From NCBI RefSeq assembly GCF_018991925.1, contig NW_024732415.1, positions 4,167,061 through 4,231,060 on the forward strand: a DNA stretch of 64,000 nt. The letters run 5' to 3'. The translations under genes and the position numbers were made by a program. This DNA is from Homarus americanus. Taxonomy: Eukaryota; Arthropoda; Malacostraca; Decapoda; Nephropidae. Shown in pieces: positions 11,418 to 24,180 of this stretch. The notes under the pieces are model-generated. The model searched no databases and was not told the DNA's origin. It worked only from the letters and a program-made list of their open reading frames with translations. Position 1 is the first letter of the stretch. Each line of letters opens with the position of its first letter.

Positions 11418-12612
11418 TGGCGGAGAGGAAGAGGAGTGAGAGAAAGAGGAGGAGAAGTGAGGGAAAAGTAGGAGAAGTGAGGGAAAGAGGAGAAGTGAGG
11501 GAAGGAGGAGAAGTGAGGGAAAAAGTAGGAGAAGTGAGGGAAAGAGGAGAAGTGAGGGAAAGAGGAGGAGAATGAGGAAAGAGGAGGAGAGGTGAGGGAA
11601 AGAGGAGGAGAAGTGAGGAAGAGGAGGAGAGTGAGGGAAAGAGGAGGAGAGAGTGAGGGAAAGAGGAGGAGAAGTGAGGGAAAGAGGAGAGAGGTGAGGG
11701 AAAGAGGAGGAGAAGTGAGGGAAAGAGGAGGAGAGGTGAGGGAAAGAGGAGGAGAAGTGAGGGAAAGAGGAGGAGAGGTGAGGGAAAGAGGAGGAGAAGT
11801 GAGGGAAAGAGGAGGAGAGGTGAGGAAAGAGGAGAGTGAGAGAAAGAGGAGGAGAAGGAGGGAAAGAGGAGGAGAGGTGAGGGAAAGAGGAGAAGGAGAG
11901 AAAGAGGAGGAGAGGTGGAGGAGAAGTGAGGAGGAGGAGAGGTGAGGGAAAGAGGAGGAGAAGAGGGAAAGAGGAGGAGAGGTGGAGGGAAAGAGGGAGA
12001 AGTGGAGAAGAGGAGGAGAAGTGGGAAAAGAGGAGGAGAAGTGGAGAGGAGAAGTGAGGGAAAGAGGAGGAGAGTGAGGAGAGGGAGGGAGGAGGGAGAG
12101 GGAGGGAAAGAGGAGGAGAAGTGAGGGGAGGAGGAGAGGTGAGGGGAAAGAGGAGGGAGGAGTGAGGAAAGAGGAGGAGAAGTGAGGGAAAGAGGAGGAG
12201 AGGTGAGGGAAAGAGGAGGAAGGAGGAAAGAGGAGGAGAGGTGAGGGAAGAGGAGGAGAAGTGAGGAGGAGAAGTGAGGGGAGGAGGAAGTGAGAGGAGA
12301 AGTGAGGAGGAGAAGTGAGGGAAAGAGGAGGAGAAGTGAGGTGAGGAGGAGTGAGGGAAAGAGGAGGAGAAGTGAGGGAAAGAGGAGGAGAAGTGAGGAA
12401 AGTAGGAGAAGTGAGGGAAAGAGGAGAAGTGAGGGAAGGAGGAGAAGTGAGGGAAAAAGTAGGAGAAGTGAGGGAAAGAGGAGAAGTGAGGGAAAGAGGA
12501 GAAGTGAGAGAAAGAGGAGGAGAAGTGAGGGAAAGAGGAGAAGTGAGGGAAAGAGGAGATGAAGTGAGGGAAAGCGGAGGAGAATGAGAGGAAAGAGGAG
12601 TAAGAGGAAGGG
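11418..12612. repeat. Polypurine minisatellite (GTGAGGGAAAGAGGAGGAGAA)
   Basis: About 1.2 kb of almost pure G/A on the + strand, with 18-21-base units. It lies 350 bases from the polypyrimidine array, with foldback copy 2 between. Both arrays are capable of triplex (H-DNA) formation. Confidence 0.95.
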
Positions 12613-13069
12613 ATGTCTGGGGCTACACTTCAGTATCTATCATAATATTTATCGGACTCAGTTTGAAATAAAAACATCCTGGCGCTCACATCATGATACT
12701 ATATCTTATAATTTCCCGCAATAAAAAAAATAACAAGAGAGATGGAAGTAAAGTGTTTGTTCCAGGGCTTGTGGTTGGTTAATAAATAGTCGGCTGTTGA
12801 TTGGTTGAGCTCGTGACTAAGTCGTAGGGCGTGTGCATAGTTGTCGCCAGTACAGAATACACAGACAGCTCAAGGTTCCTTCACGGACACTCGCGAGAGG
12901 GTCACTTATGCATCTTTATATGTAGCGAGTCTCTGGCTGTATGTGAAGTATAAACAATCTTTAACTACATGCATAGTCAGACCTGGTGGATGGGCACTAT
13001 TGGGAGAGAAGAGAGTGTCTGATGCTCTGGTAAGTCTCGCAGTGGTATATGGCAAGACTGGCACGTGGG
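12613..13069. other. Unique sequence, no gene seen
   Basis: Contains GGTTGGTTAATAAATAG and GATTGGTTGAG (an inverted CCAAT-like box) near 12770-12808. No exon could be supported. Confidence 0.4.
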
Positions 13070-13320
13070 AATAATGACCTTTTGGCAGCAACGACCTAGG
13101 CTGTGCATTAGTTAGAGGCGGATGACCTCTTGACCTGTGGCCTTTGGGAGCAATGACCTTTCGGTTTACGTTGTGTATTCACCTTGCACAGGATGTAAGG
13201 GGGTGCCCAATAAACTAGCCCCCTCGAGGGCATTCTAAAAAAATAAATAAAAAATCTTGTGTAGGACGACCTATAACGCAGCGACCTTCTGAACAGTCAC
13301 TTTTAGGAGGGCAACCCCCT
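13070..13320. repeat. Degenerate GACCTTTTGGGAGCAAYGACCT repeat
   Basis: Words such as AATGACCTTTTGGCAGCAAC, GATGACCTCTTGACC and AATGACCTTTCGG recur at roughly 25-50 bases. Confidence 0.6.
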
Positions 13321-14744
13321 TGTACAGTATATTACTAACACAAACCCACAACTCTACCATAAACTTAGTATCGGACTGGAACCATCTTGGCATATACCTG
13401 TACTGTATATGTCACGCTACTTCTAAACTTCGAAAACAAATTTTATGAAACTTCGCCGAATATTGTTAACAGTTAATCCTACAATCTATGGTTACAGATA
13501 CAAAGCTCAGAATGACACACAGACAGATACGAATAAATATACTGCTGTATTCCCCCTTCTAGGCTGCAGGCATAAAAGATTTATATTTAAAACCGACATT
13601 CCAACAAGCACACTCCACGCAGTTTAAACGGATAAGAGTTAACCATTTTTAGTAAGTTCTCATAAACATAAGATTTGTTTCTTCCTTCTTGTAACCTCAG
13701 CCAGCAGCTACAACGCAGAGCCTGAGCCGCTGTGTGGGTTACCTCACTCCCTTGACAGCCTCTTGTACACCCAAGGCTTCTTCTATCATAGCCAAACTCT
13801 CTCGATACTGTCTGTACTGTACTCTTGTTACGGATCAATATGTAAGAGCCAGTGTATTGTACAGCGAGCACCCAACCCTCCACCCACACCAGGAATCAAA
13901 CTCATCACGATCTACTTTACCAATGAATCACAGAAAATTATGATATTATTAAAATTACATAATACTATAAAAACAGTAACGAGACAGAAGCATAAAAGAG
14001 ACGAGTAATTCTCTCATTTGTAAGTCGCATACGAGGAAGATTATAAACTAAGCAACTACAAAAACATATAATTATAAAGATAATCTTACTAGTAGCCAGA
14101 CGAAATCAGCCATGCGTGTTAAATACGAATAATGTAACTACATATACCAAGGCCCTGGTGGACAGACACTCAGTCAAACACAAAATAAGAGTCATCTGTA
14201 AATGCCCCCCCCCCCACTATCCTGAATCAAGGGAAAAATAATTCACAGGAAATAAAATCACATAAAAGTGTCACCTAACCTAGCGAAAAACTTTGCTTAC
14301 TTTTCTCTTGCAAATTTTCCCCGGTCACCCCATCACACCCAGGCGACCGAGATGCAGTTGTGGACAAAATCCCTGAACACTTGACAATATAAGGCATCTA
14401 CCATCGTCTCGTATACTGCACAGTTTATGATAACGCGACTTTTAATCACATATTTTTTGAGGGAACCAGAAAAAAAAAACCACTTTAAAAAAAAAAAATC
14501 TGAGAAAGTACGTTCAAATTCGAATCCTCTTCCCCCAATAATCCTCAAGTACTTAAACGCCAGATACAGTACAGTACTACCAAGTGTCCAGAGAATTGTG
14601 TCTGCATCAGTACACTTCACAACAGAGCCATAACCGAGTCAAAAGTCATCAGAATTGAATCATCTTAGCATATGTACATTAACCATCCATACACGCCATA
14701 TGTATTAAGCTTAGTGAGATTCCAATGACAATTAATATCAACTT
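13321..14744. other. AT-rich sequence, no gene seen
   Basis: A possible minus-strand SINE relic lies at about 13690-13905, with a box-B-like GAGTTTGATTCCTGG when read in reverse. A run of C occurs at about 14206-14216. Nothing else could be supported. Confidence 0.4.
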
Positions 14745-14811
14745 AAGATTAGACACCCCAGCTTATTTCACCTGAAGATTAACCACCCTAAAGCTACCTA
14801 GGGGATTACAG
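14745..14811. mobile_element. Foldback family A, half copy (one arm)
   Basis: GATTAGACACCCCAGCTTAT, TTCACCTGAAGATTAACCAC and CCTAAAGCTACCTAGG match the left arm of the other copies. No right arm follows. Confidence 0.55.
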
Positions 14812-14930
14812 AAAAGACATACTGTATATTTCACTGCACACAATTAAACATACTTTAATTACAGACAAGACATGTTTTTATTACAGACAATACACGATTA
14901 ACATTGATATTGTCCGTCACCGTGACTGCA

Positions 14931-14958
14931 TGTGTGTGTGTGTGTGTGTGTGTGTGTG
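14931..14958. repeat. (TG)n microsatellite
   Basis: About 14 TG units followed by a G run. Confidence 0.95.
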
Positions 14959-14999
14959 GGGGGGGTGTAGACTCCGCCACGCCATGGGAAAGCGAAGGT

Positions 15000-15530
15000 G
15001 GACGAAAACCACACTCCACTACCTGATACCGCCAGATACCACCACCATTCCACTTATACCACCTCATACTAGAAATGTATTACCTTGTATACTAATCTAG
15101 TCTACCTTACACCAGCAGTATACTACATAAAACTGCCTACTACCACTTTAGTTTACCTTCTAGGATAGTAGTATACCGACTCACACCGACTTATACCACT
15201 CGCATACCAATCAAAATAGTTTATATACTGTCTCAACACACCAGGTACCGTCATATACCGCCGTCCGCATACCACTACCATATTTATATCGCCAAACACT
15301 TATACTTGTTCCCTAACACCATCCAACTACCACCTAATACCATCCAACCACCACCTAATACCATCTTTTCATACTATTTAAAACGAATTATTTAAAATAC
15401 CGTTCCAATACCACCTTATACAGACTTATACTTGCTACTTGTCCACTAATACCATCAGAAACCCACCTGACACCATTCTTAAAGTGCCTAATACTTCTTC
15501 ACTACTATCACCCATATACCAACTGATACT
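15000..15530. repeat. Degenerate ATACCACC/CTTATACCGAC repeat field
   Basis: Dozens of ATACCA, ATACCG and ACCACC words at 10-20-base spacing, for example CACCTAATACCATCCAACCA. Looks like a very old minisatellite. Confidence 0.65.
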
Positions 15531-16100
15531 TGAACAGCCACACATTCCCTCAACCTCTTTCAGTACAAACCACAGTACCTGAAGACCCTCATAAAGACAG
15601 TTCAGAAACAATCAAAGATCACTCAATGAATACAAACAATTAATAATACACCAAAAATATGCAATGGCAACAGTCCCAAAGCGTGATAACGTAACCAGAA
15701 ATTGATGTTTGTGATGGATGGCTGGACAAATAAACGTCTGGAGAAACAGACAAAAGACGGACGGACAAACAGACAAACGGAAAGGGGAAAAATAATAAAT
15801 AGGTACAATAGATAAATTGATGTATGAACTCAAATATAAGTAAAAGTGAATAAATACTCAAAGTCAATAAACATTAAGTACAATAAACAAGCTTAATATA
15901 AATCAATATATAATTTTTAATAACAATAAACTCAACACAAAATCATATTATATTCATCATAAACACAAACAAAATCATTAAGCTGTACCAACAAACAGGA
16001 AATAAAAAACACAATTACAACAAACAAACAACCAGAAGTCACGGGATAAACACCTAAAAACATCCAAACAATAAACACAATCACAACAAAACAATAAACA
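15531..16100. other. AT-rich sequence, no gene seen
   Basis: ACAAAC and AATAAAC words are frequent. The minus strand has short frames without recognisable domains. Confidence 0.4.
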
Positions 16101-16216
16101 CAGTAAATCACACACACACAGTAAATCACACACACACAGTAAATCACACACACACAGTAAATCACACACACACAGTAAATCACACACACACAGTAAATCA
16201 CACACACACACACAGA
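16101..16216. repeat. 18-bp minisatellite CAGTAAATCACACACACA, about six copies
   Basis: The copies are essentially identical, ending in a pure CA run. Confidence 0.95.
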
Positions 16217-17929
16217 TACATAATACACGGGATATAAACGACACGACCCAACCTGCGCTGACCACAAGGGTTTGTTTAAGCTAACAAGCAGCTAACAAGA
16301 GCGGTCATTATGCTCTAGGCTCGAGGGACGTCGCACTGTGAACCTCGCCAGGGTTGGACACACAGTCGCCCCCCACCCACTAACTGTTGCCAGACACCCA
16401 TCCACGCCCACCCCTGACCCCCCCACACCCAGCTGGGACGAGTACTGTACATTGCCTGGTCTGGAGCTTGTAGGAGAGGACAAAATGCACATAGCTTCTG
16501 GTAGTACTGAATGGTCGCGTTAAAGAGACTCGTACGGGGGTTCTTGCACTACAAATTAATTCTTGTATTGTATGGGTGTAACTGGTGTTTGTGCTCACAT
16601 GTAGAGGCCGGCAACAGAACGAAAAATACACAAACTATATGAACAAACACAAGAATACTATAAATCAGCACATACAATAAAAATCAACAGACAATGTAAA
16701 CTAATGATAAACAAAAAGTATTACAAATTAACATACTATAAAGCAGACAAGATAAATTAACAAATAACTATCAGGGTGTGGAACCATATGGAATCAAATA
16801 CAAAGCGGTTATCCTAAATACACATCCGTGGTTAAGCTGTTATCCAAATTCATACTTCCTGAATCTTGTGTTGATTAAACCTCACGAGCACGTCAAATAA
16901 GTGTCGAATAAGCCAACATCATTTCAGTCTCCATTACTCCCTGTGGCTCCAGATCCAATCGTCATAAATTTGGACAACAACTTCACCACGCAACTCTTTG
17001 TATAACTGCATTGTCTTAATTAATTCTCAAAATGCTGAAAAAAAACTAATCATTACTTCACATTTTCTTTAAAGCAATACAACTTAATAAAGAGAACACT
17101 AATAATCCAGCAGAATTTATCATGCAATACAAACTAACAAATGAAATATTAACTTAAGAAAACACAAATTACTGAACAGATAAAAATATTCAAACATTAC
17201 ACATTAATCACAAGCTATACAACGTAATAAACATTGCTATACAAATTAACATATATAATGAATTTATAAATCCCACTGAAAATTCATCCACGAAAATATT
17301 TGACGAGGTCTATTTCTTCCTATTTACTATTTCTTAACGATTTTGACCATCAACTACCAATGTGTGTGGCTTATCAATAGACCAATCAACTGTGACAATA
17401 TCAATCAAACTCGGCTGATAACTGTGGAAGCTATGGACTTGATAATAGAAAGATACATCATAATTGAAGCTCTGTTTATTTTCTAGCTCCCTTAGCAACC
17501 ATTATATTGTAAATTACTTCTCGATGTTGACTGGATGATGGTTGTTAAGTGACTCGTGACTTCACATCAGCGAATTCACTGATCTCTTTCTTTACTTTTC
17601 GATTTACGATATTTATTTTTTTCCCAGGTAAGAGTTCTGTAGGAAAGACTATGTAGCAAACAATCCAAAAAATGTCTTCAGAATTTTACGTTAGACAATA
17701 TGACAACAACGAAGGATTTGGACACAACCCTACCCAAACAATAGGAGTCTCAGTGTTCATTTTAAAATTCATCTGACCCCTCCGTAAAGATACTTTTTTG
17801 ATTGTGTATATATAGAAAATATCTTCCTTCCTGTTATATATGGGAACTCAAGTAATAACTATATCATAAAATACCTGCAACAAAAACATTACCACTGTTA
17901 TTCTTCTCAGTTAACACCAACAATTTCAC
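16217..17929. other. Mostly AT-rich sequence, no gene seen
   Basis: 16310-16480 is more GC-rich and non-repetitive. The rest is rich in AATACAAAC-like words. No exon could be supported on either strand. Confidence 0.4.
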
Positions 17930-18085
17930 CACGACTACCATCGTCACCACCACCCTTGTTACTATAACCATCACCACCAGTACAATCACCAGTAACTTCA
18001 TAGATAATTTACTAATACAACCAGTCACCTGCACTACCATCACAACGACCACCATCACCACAAGTACCACCACTACCACTACCCC
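17930..18085. repeat. CCACCAYCACCAC low-complexity tract
   Basis: Repeated ACCACCA, CATCACC and AGTACCACC words. Confidence 0.7.
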
Positions 18086-18249
18086 ACCGGCCGTGCCCTT
18101 GGGCTGGTTCGTATCCAAGATAGGATAGCTTTTACACACCAGGTCAGCTAATTGAGCCATTTCTCATGGTGGTGGTGGTTGTTGGTCTCCCAGCGTCACC
18201 GGCACAGCTCCCCTCTGTCCCGCCAACCATCCTACTTTTAGGTATGTGG

Positions 18250-18252
18250 CTC

Positions 18253-18306
<54 letters not shown>
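18250..18306. repeat. (CT)n microsatellite
   Basis: More than 25 CT units with one TA interruption. Confidence 0.95.
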
Positions 18307-18310
<4 letters not shown>

Positions 18311-18414
18311 TAGTCCGTCACATTACCTATTCCCCATGTGTGTGTGTGTGCAACTCTCCTGTCCGCCATGCACCCAAGTACACTCCCAGGTAGAGTATAC
18401 GTAACATAAAGTCT

Positions 18415-19000
18415 CTCTCTCTCAAGCCCAAGCCACAATCTCGTTATCCACCTCTCACTACCACTACCCTCTCTCTCCACCATCACCACCATCTCTCTCC
18501 ACCACTAGCCTCTTTCTCCATCACCATCACTACCCTTTCTTTATCACTACTCTCATTCTCCACCACTACCATCTCTCTCCACCACTACCATCTCTCACCA
18601 CCACTACCATCTCTCACCACCACCATCTCTCACCTCACCACTACCATCTCACCGCCACTACCATCTCACCTCACCACTACCTTCTCACCGCCACTACCAT
18701 CTCACCTCACCACTACCATCTCACCACCACTACCACTCACCGCCACTACCATCTCTCACCTCACCACTACCATCTCTCACCGCCACTACCATCTCACCTC
18801 ACCACCACTCACTACCACTACCCTCTCTCTCCACCATCACCACCATCTCTCTCCACCACTAGCCTCTTTCTCCATCACCATCACTACCCTTTCTTTATCA
18901 CTACCCTCATTCTCCACCACTACCATCTCTCTCCACCACTACCATCTCTCACCACCACTACCATCTCTCACCGCCACTACCATCTCTCACCTCACCACTC
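18415..19000. repeat. CTCTCYCCACCACTACCAT minisatellite with a 354-bp segmental repeat
   Basis: Units of about 18-24 bases. A longer block with the landmark CTAGCCTCTTTCTCC occurs at 18505 and 18859, showing a 354-base internal duplication. Confidence 0.9.
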
Positions 19001-19138
19001 AGCAAGAGACAGCGTGAGACAGAGGTTTGAGGGACCCTCCCCTAAGACCCTTCGTGGTATTAGAGAGATAAGGCTAGTTAGTTCAACCTCATTGTGATAA
19101 CTGCTATCACCTGAGTGTCTGTATGTTAGTGTGTGAGT

Positions 19139-19139
19139 G

Positions 19140-19172
<33 letters not shown>
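19139..19172. repeat. (GT)n microsatellite
   Basis: About 17 units, followed by degenerate GTGAGCGAGCGACTG repeats. Confidence 0.95.
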
Positions 19173-19175
<3 letters not shown>

Positions 19176-19334
19176 CGAGCGACTGTGGGTATATTTATGT
19201 GCGAGTGACTGTACGTTGATGTGTGAACGACTGTATGCATATTGGTATCTGCCTGTATTTCTCCCTGTATCTCTGCCCGTATCTTTCCCTGTATATTCGT
19301 CCTTATGCGTGCCATTGCCAATCTAGCCGGCGGT

Positions 19335-20252
19335 GGACATACAGTACCGTATTAAGGGACTTTTCAACGTAAGACGACTCCAGACAGGAACAAAGGTGTC
19401 GGCAGCTTTCATTACTGAACCTCAGTATGCAGACCACCTCACCCTTGTCGCTCACACTGAATGCGACTTACAGATCCTAAACACCTACCCAGATGTGTAT
19501 GCATCTCAAGCCTTTGGCAGACTACGTACCTGTGCCTTCATCTGTAGGAAGCTGAAATTATCAACAAAATTGCATATGTATCGAGCAGTGGTCCTCCCCA
19601 CCCTGCTGTATGGCAGCGAGACATGGGTCACATACAGGAGGCACCTCAAGGCACTTGAAAACTTTCACCAACGTAGTCTACGTTCCATCCTCCGAGTTCG
19701 TTGGGAAGACAAGAAAACAAATGCCAGTATTCTTGCTGACATCAACTGTAGGAGCATTGAGGTTACCATTATCCATGAACAACTACGTTGGACTGGCCAT
19801 GTTACCCGCATGCACGACAGTAGACTGCCAAAGCAGCTTCTTTACAGTCACCTAACGAATAGTAAACGTAACGCTGGTGGGCAACTGAAAAGGTGTAAGA
19901 CAAACCTGAAAAACTGCCAAATCGACCCCCTCACCTGGGAGACGATCACTCCACACCGTAAAGCTTCGAGGAGCACCACACGAGAAGGTGTCAATACTTT
20001 CAATTTAGCCCGACTACATACCGGAAAGACGCTGCCGCCGGCCCTCTCTCACTAGATGTAGCTCTCCACATGTATCGGTCTCTTAAGTCACCTCAGAGCT
20101 CACCAATGAAGGTGACATCCTTAATAACTCAGATCATTGTATCATACCTGGATGATCGTCATACTCGATTCCGAGCGACAGCAAAATAGTAGTAGTAGTA
20201 GTTGTAGTAATAAAGTAGTAGTAGTTGTAGTAGTTGTAGTAGTAGTAGTGGT
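19335..20252 (+). mobile_element. Degenerate LINE (non-LTR retrotransposon) reverse-transcriptase 3' fragment with TAG-repeat tail
   Basis: An open frame of about 240 codons reads as the C-terminal half of a LINE reverse transcriptase. Recognisable pieces are ITEPQYADHLTLVAHTE (the YADD catalytic box with the second Asp changed to His), ASQAFGRL, STKLHMYRAVVLPTLLYGSE, LRWTGHVTRMHDSRLPKQ and a CQIDPLTWE block. Compared with intact relatives, the segment between the YADD box and FGRL appears shortened by roughly 50 residues, and a lysine-rich stretch near LKNC is also shortened. A 3' UTR of about 130 bases ends in a (TAG)n/(TTG)n microsatellite at about 20190-20252, typical of some LINE tails. 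The element is 5'-truncated and inactive. The clade was not assigned. Confidence 0.85.
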
Positions 20253-21000
20253 GTGAGTGACTGTGACTATTTGTTGGTGTGAGTGACCGTGATTGTATTG
20301 TATCGGGGTGATAATTTTATGCTAATTTATTTATCATATATGACTGGGTATTATTTACTATTAATTCTCTGCTTAACATAATTCTATGATCGAATAACGT
20401 ATATAAATATACTATTTAAAAGAATACAACGTTAATAGCCTCACTCACTGTACTATCTTCATGAGGGAACGATATTATCACTTGTTCTTCAGAGACTGGA
20501 GAACTTAAGTTGTTATTATTACATACAGTAAGTGAGGGAGAGTTAAAGCAGAGTCATTTTAACCCAATTTATTTTATAAGATATCAGACAGATAACAATG
20601 AATTATATCTCGTTCTCCTAGTTTAGCTATTTATATCCATTTATATTCTGTCGCATGGTATTGGATTTCGTATGTCATTTGATTATCACAAAAAAATACA
20701 CTAAAAGATTCGTTTCGAAATTCCCGTCACGATGCGGCGGGCCCTATTGTAAAAAAATTTCGACGACATTTCATACCAGTTGGTATAAATGGCAGACACA
20801 GATAGGTGATGCACTGTACGTGTCACGCCTAAGGTGATCCAGTTCCAGGCAGGCCACTTGGGATTGTCCTCCACCATAACACCAGGGACTGTGAGACGTC
20901 AACAACCTCACAAGATCCACTACGCGGGGACACTCCTGGTCCAGCAAGGTTGACGACAGCCATATACACCACGGCACTTATCTGTGTGTGTGTGTGGATG
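20253..21000. other. AT-rich sequence, no gene seen
   Basis: No repeat or coding pattern stands out. A short GT run is at 20981-20994. Confidence 0.4.
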
Positions 21001-21112
21001 ATCAGGGCAGGGTACAGAGGGTGTAGTGGACAGGGCAGGGTACAGAGGGTGTGGGTGGGCAGCGCAGGGTACAGTGGGTGTGGGTGGGCAAGACAGGGCA
21101 GGGTACAGAAGA
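21001..21112. repeat. Minisatellite, unit about 35-38 bp (GCAGGGTACAGWGGGTGTGG)
   Basis: Three to four copies of CAGGGCAGGGTACAGAGGGT, GTGGGTGGGCA. Confidence 0.85.
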
Positions 21113-22139
21113 GGGTGAAGGCTGGACGACGCTGCTCACCCATTACCAGTTATCACGAAGATCGATCAAGCGGTCAAATCCGGCTATCTGCCACCACCCA
21201 GGATAGTTCAGCGGTGTTCTCCAGGGAGCAATTTGTGTCCAGGGTCCTCCGAGACACAATTCTTGCTGCTACACGATACTTTACAGCATGAAATTCCTCT
21301 TATTAAAAGTCCTTTGGGGGCTTAAATGGTTTGATTAAGTAATGTTTGTTGCTTAAAATTCATTTGGGTAAAAAAAAAAAAATTAGTAGTATGGAATCCG
21401 TTATTGAACAGTATATTCTGACCTAACTGAGAGTATTTCACGCCTCACCACACACACACACACATCCACCTCACCATCTATACCTATGGAACTCTTGGCG
21501 CCACGTTAGCTCACCTAGCCACCTCACCGACCAGCCACCTAGCCACCCACACCTTCCACCTCGCCACCCACACTCATAACCTGGACAGATTAAGAGGCCA
21601 TGTTGTAACCTCCGCTACAAGGATACAGCATCACCACCAGGGCCGTGCCTCACCCGGTATCGGCACCACACGTCACCACGAGCCTTGACGGTGTACCACA
21701 AACCTTCGTACGATGAAATGTTCCTCCTAGCTGATGATAGAAGACTGTAGGTAACTGGTTGATTTTGGATTAAGTACAGAAATAACGAAGAAAATAACAC
21801 CAAGACTATCGTGAGTAAATACATTCCCTTATCACTATTAAAGGGTAAAATTACTATTGAAAATCATCCTGGAATAAAGAAAATCCTTGTTTTATCTCAA
21901 AGTAACTAGTTAAGGCAGTCTCAGTAAAACTTTAACTTGTGTATGTCTATTTTTGTTTGGTTTTAACCTTAATTCAAGTTAGGTACAGTTTAATGTTTTC
22001 AGTTACTAAGAATATTTACCGTATGAACCTCTGAGAATCTGACCCTAGTTTGTTACGCTATTTTTACCAGCGATGGACGTAAGGATTTTTTTTCTCTTAA
22101 GATTACCTGGAAGAGGTTTAAATCAAGCTCATTTATATA
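21113..22139. other. Unique sequence, no gene seen
   Basis: A short degenerate CACCTCACC/AGCCACC patch lies at about 21445-21585. Otherwise AT-rich. Confidence 0.4.
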
Positions 22140-22340
22140 ACGAGTTTTGAGTAGGTTAGTGAGTGAGTGAGTGAAGAAGGGAGGGAGTGAAGAAAGAAAG
22201 GATGGAGTGCCGAACGAGAGGAGGGAAGGAGGGAGGGGAGAGAGGGAATGAAAGAATGAGGTAGGAAATGACTGGATGCATGAGTGAGAAAGAGAGAGAG
22301 AATGAGTGAGTGAGAGAGCAAGGGAGTAGTGAGTCAGTGA
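22140..22340. repeat. GAGT/GGGAGG purine-rich low-complexity tract
   Basis: GTGAGTGAGTGAGTGAAG, GAGGGAAGGAGGGAGGGG and similar. Confidence 0.7.
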
Positions 22341-22411
22341 GGGCAGGGTATAGGGTTACGTCGGCACACGAACAGGCCGCCACCGCCACCTCAAAAACCG
22401 TGAAATCCAAT

Positions 22412-22525
22412 TAACAGCACACACACACACACCACACACAGTCTCTTACTCACACGCACACACTCTCTCTATCACACACACACACACACACAGTCTCTCT
22501 TACTCACACGCACACACTCTCTCTA

Positions 22526-22562
<37 letters not shown>

Positions 22563-22657
22563 CTCTTACTCACACGCACACACACTCTCTCTATCACACA
22601 CACACACACACACACACACAGTCTCTCTTACTCACACGCACACACACTCTCTCTCTA

Positions 22658-22709
<52 letters not shown>
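22412..22709. repeat. (CA)n array with regular CAGTCTCTTACTCACACGCA interruptions
   Basis: Four composite units of about 65-80 bases. Each has a CA tract, CAGTCTCTTACTCACACG, then CACTCTCTCTATCA and another CA tract, ending in a pure CA run of about 50 bases. Confidence 0.93.
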
Positions 22710-22769
22710 CTCCTGGCGATTCATTTTTTGAGGCAGTAGGATTGGCACTCTTGGTTCCCGTGTCGTAAT

Positions 22770-23110
22770 TCTCTCATAAAAAAAGGTAAGACTGGCTCGT
22801 TGTGACTAAGAACATCGTAACTGTCACATGAAACAGAATCCCTTGTTATTATTCATTGACTTGATACCTTGTTAATTTTCACATGAACAAGACCACTTTG
22901 TTAGTACTAGTTCAGACATTGCTGTAAAAGATGGAATTTTCACATGAACTAGGCCACTGTTAAAATTTATCCACACATAATTATAGTGCCGTTAATTTTC
23001 ACATGAACTAGAACGCTTTGTTGTTGTTTCGTCATTAGAGGAGGAAAGTTTAACCCCGTGTCGTAATTCTCTCACATGAAGTAGACCGCCTTGGCTTATT
23101 ACTAGCGGAC
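22770..23110. repeat. Degenerate TTTTCACATGAACTAGACCAC repeat
   Basis: TCACATGAA recurs at about 40-100-base spacing, each time followed by AGACCAC/AGGCCAC-like words and TTGTTA. Confidence 0.6.
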
Positions 23111-23294
23111 ACAGTTTATAATGGTCGCCTTGTTGTTCTCCCGGAGTGAACCGTGGAGAACTTCTCAACAGTGAACCATGAAGGACCGACTCTCTTTTTA
23201 AGTCACGGACGGTCGACCATTGCGCCGAGGGAGTGTCAGCCACTCACTCAGCACCTTGAAGAGTAGTTATTATAATCCTGGTATGTCGGGTTGC

Positions 23295-23540
23295 AGGTCC
23301 ACTGGGCCCCAGTCCTAACAGGCCCCAACCTTACATAACTGAAAATGACCGAAGGTTACAGTAGAAATTAGTGTTTTTTATCTTCTACACTGGGATTTCA
23401 GTGTTATCCATTGGACTTGGGCCCATTAGAACCGGAACCTTATAATACTAAAGTATATTATAATTGGTCTTATTACTAATGGTTAGGTTAGGGTCCATTA
23501 TAACTGGGCCCCAATCCTAAGTTAGGCTGAAAGCGGTGTA
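23295..23540. mobile_element. Foldback (MITE-like) family B, copy 1
   Basis: The left end CACTGGGCCCCAGTCCTAAC, AGGCCCCAACCTTAC is mirrored at the right by GGTTAGGTTAGGGTCC, ATTATAACTGGGCCCCAATC. About 180 bases lie between. Confidence 0.5.
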
Positions 23541-24020
23541 ACTTACTCCTATCACCAACGTAACTCTCACAGTGCCAAAAATTAATCCCATAAAATATAA
23601 ATCCCAGTATTCAAAATCTGTCGCTTGGCCTCGGCGTTAACAAGGCATCAGTCAATCAAAGTGTCATCCTTATGTCTGAGGGTTGGCGACCACGACCCTC
23701 CACTCCTAGTTTACGGCTGCCTTTACTAACCTTCCCAGGTTCTACTTATCTCTGGGGACCATAGCTTTAAATTTTATTCACCCGCCCCAGTCTCTGCCTT
23801 CTCCTCACCCTCCCGCCCACAACACTTACACATTTAAACCAAACAAAAATTCCTCATTATTGTTGTGGTTATTTATGACTGTAAGTAACCACTAACAACA
23901 AAATGTATGAAAAATCTCAAGGGTTGGACAATATTCACATTATTAATCAACTTCGCGACGCTGTTTCAAAGTCTATTGCTTACTCCCCATTTTCACGCTC
24001 AGTACTCTTATTGTTGGAAC

Positions 24021-24180
24021 ACGGCGGCTGTAGGATTCAACGTTCGCCTCCCCTTTGTCACAGTTTCGTGCCCGTAGCGTCCCCAGTTCATCCAGCTGTC
24101 AATGACTACCTGACTTCACAGTTTGGGGAGTGAGGATGGTCGGATGCAGTGGCTGCCTTTTGTACCGAAAAAGAGGCTTT
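24021..24180 (+). mobile_element. tRNA-derived SINE, copy 3 (diverged)
   Basis: It has GGCGGCTGTAGGATTCAACG, then CACAGTTTCGTGCCCG, then CACAGTTTGGGGAGTGAGG and ATGGTCGGATGCAGTG. The last block aligns with the body of copy 1. Boundaries are approximate. Confidence 0.5.

Noticed and set aside
11357..12587. Glu/Arg/Gly-rich frames
   Set aside because: They lie wholly within the polypurine minisatellite.
13690..13905. Minus-strand SINE
   Set aside because: Only a box-B-like GTTTGATTCC is visible. No box A at proper spacing and no second copy in the window.
22992..23243. Minus-strand 83-codon frame with protein-like composition
   Set aside because: It overlaps the degenerate TTTTCACATGAAC repeat field, and no domain is recognised.
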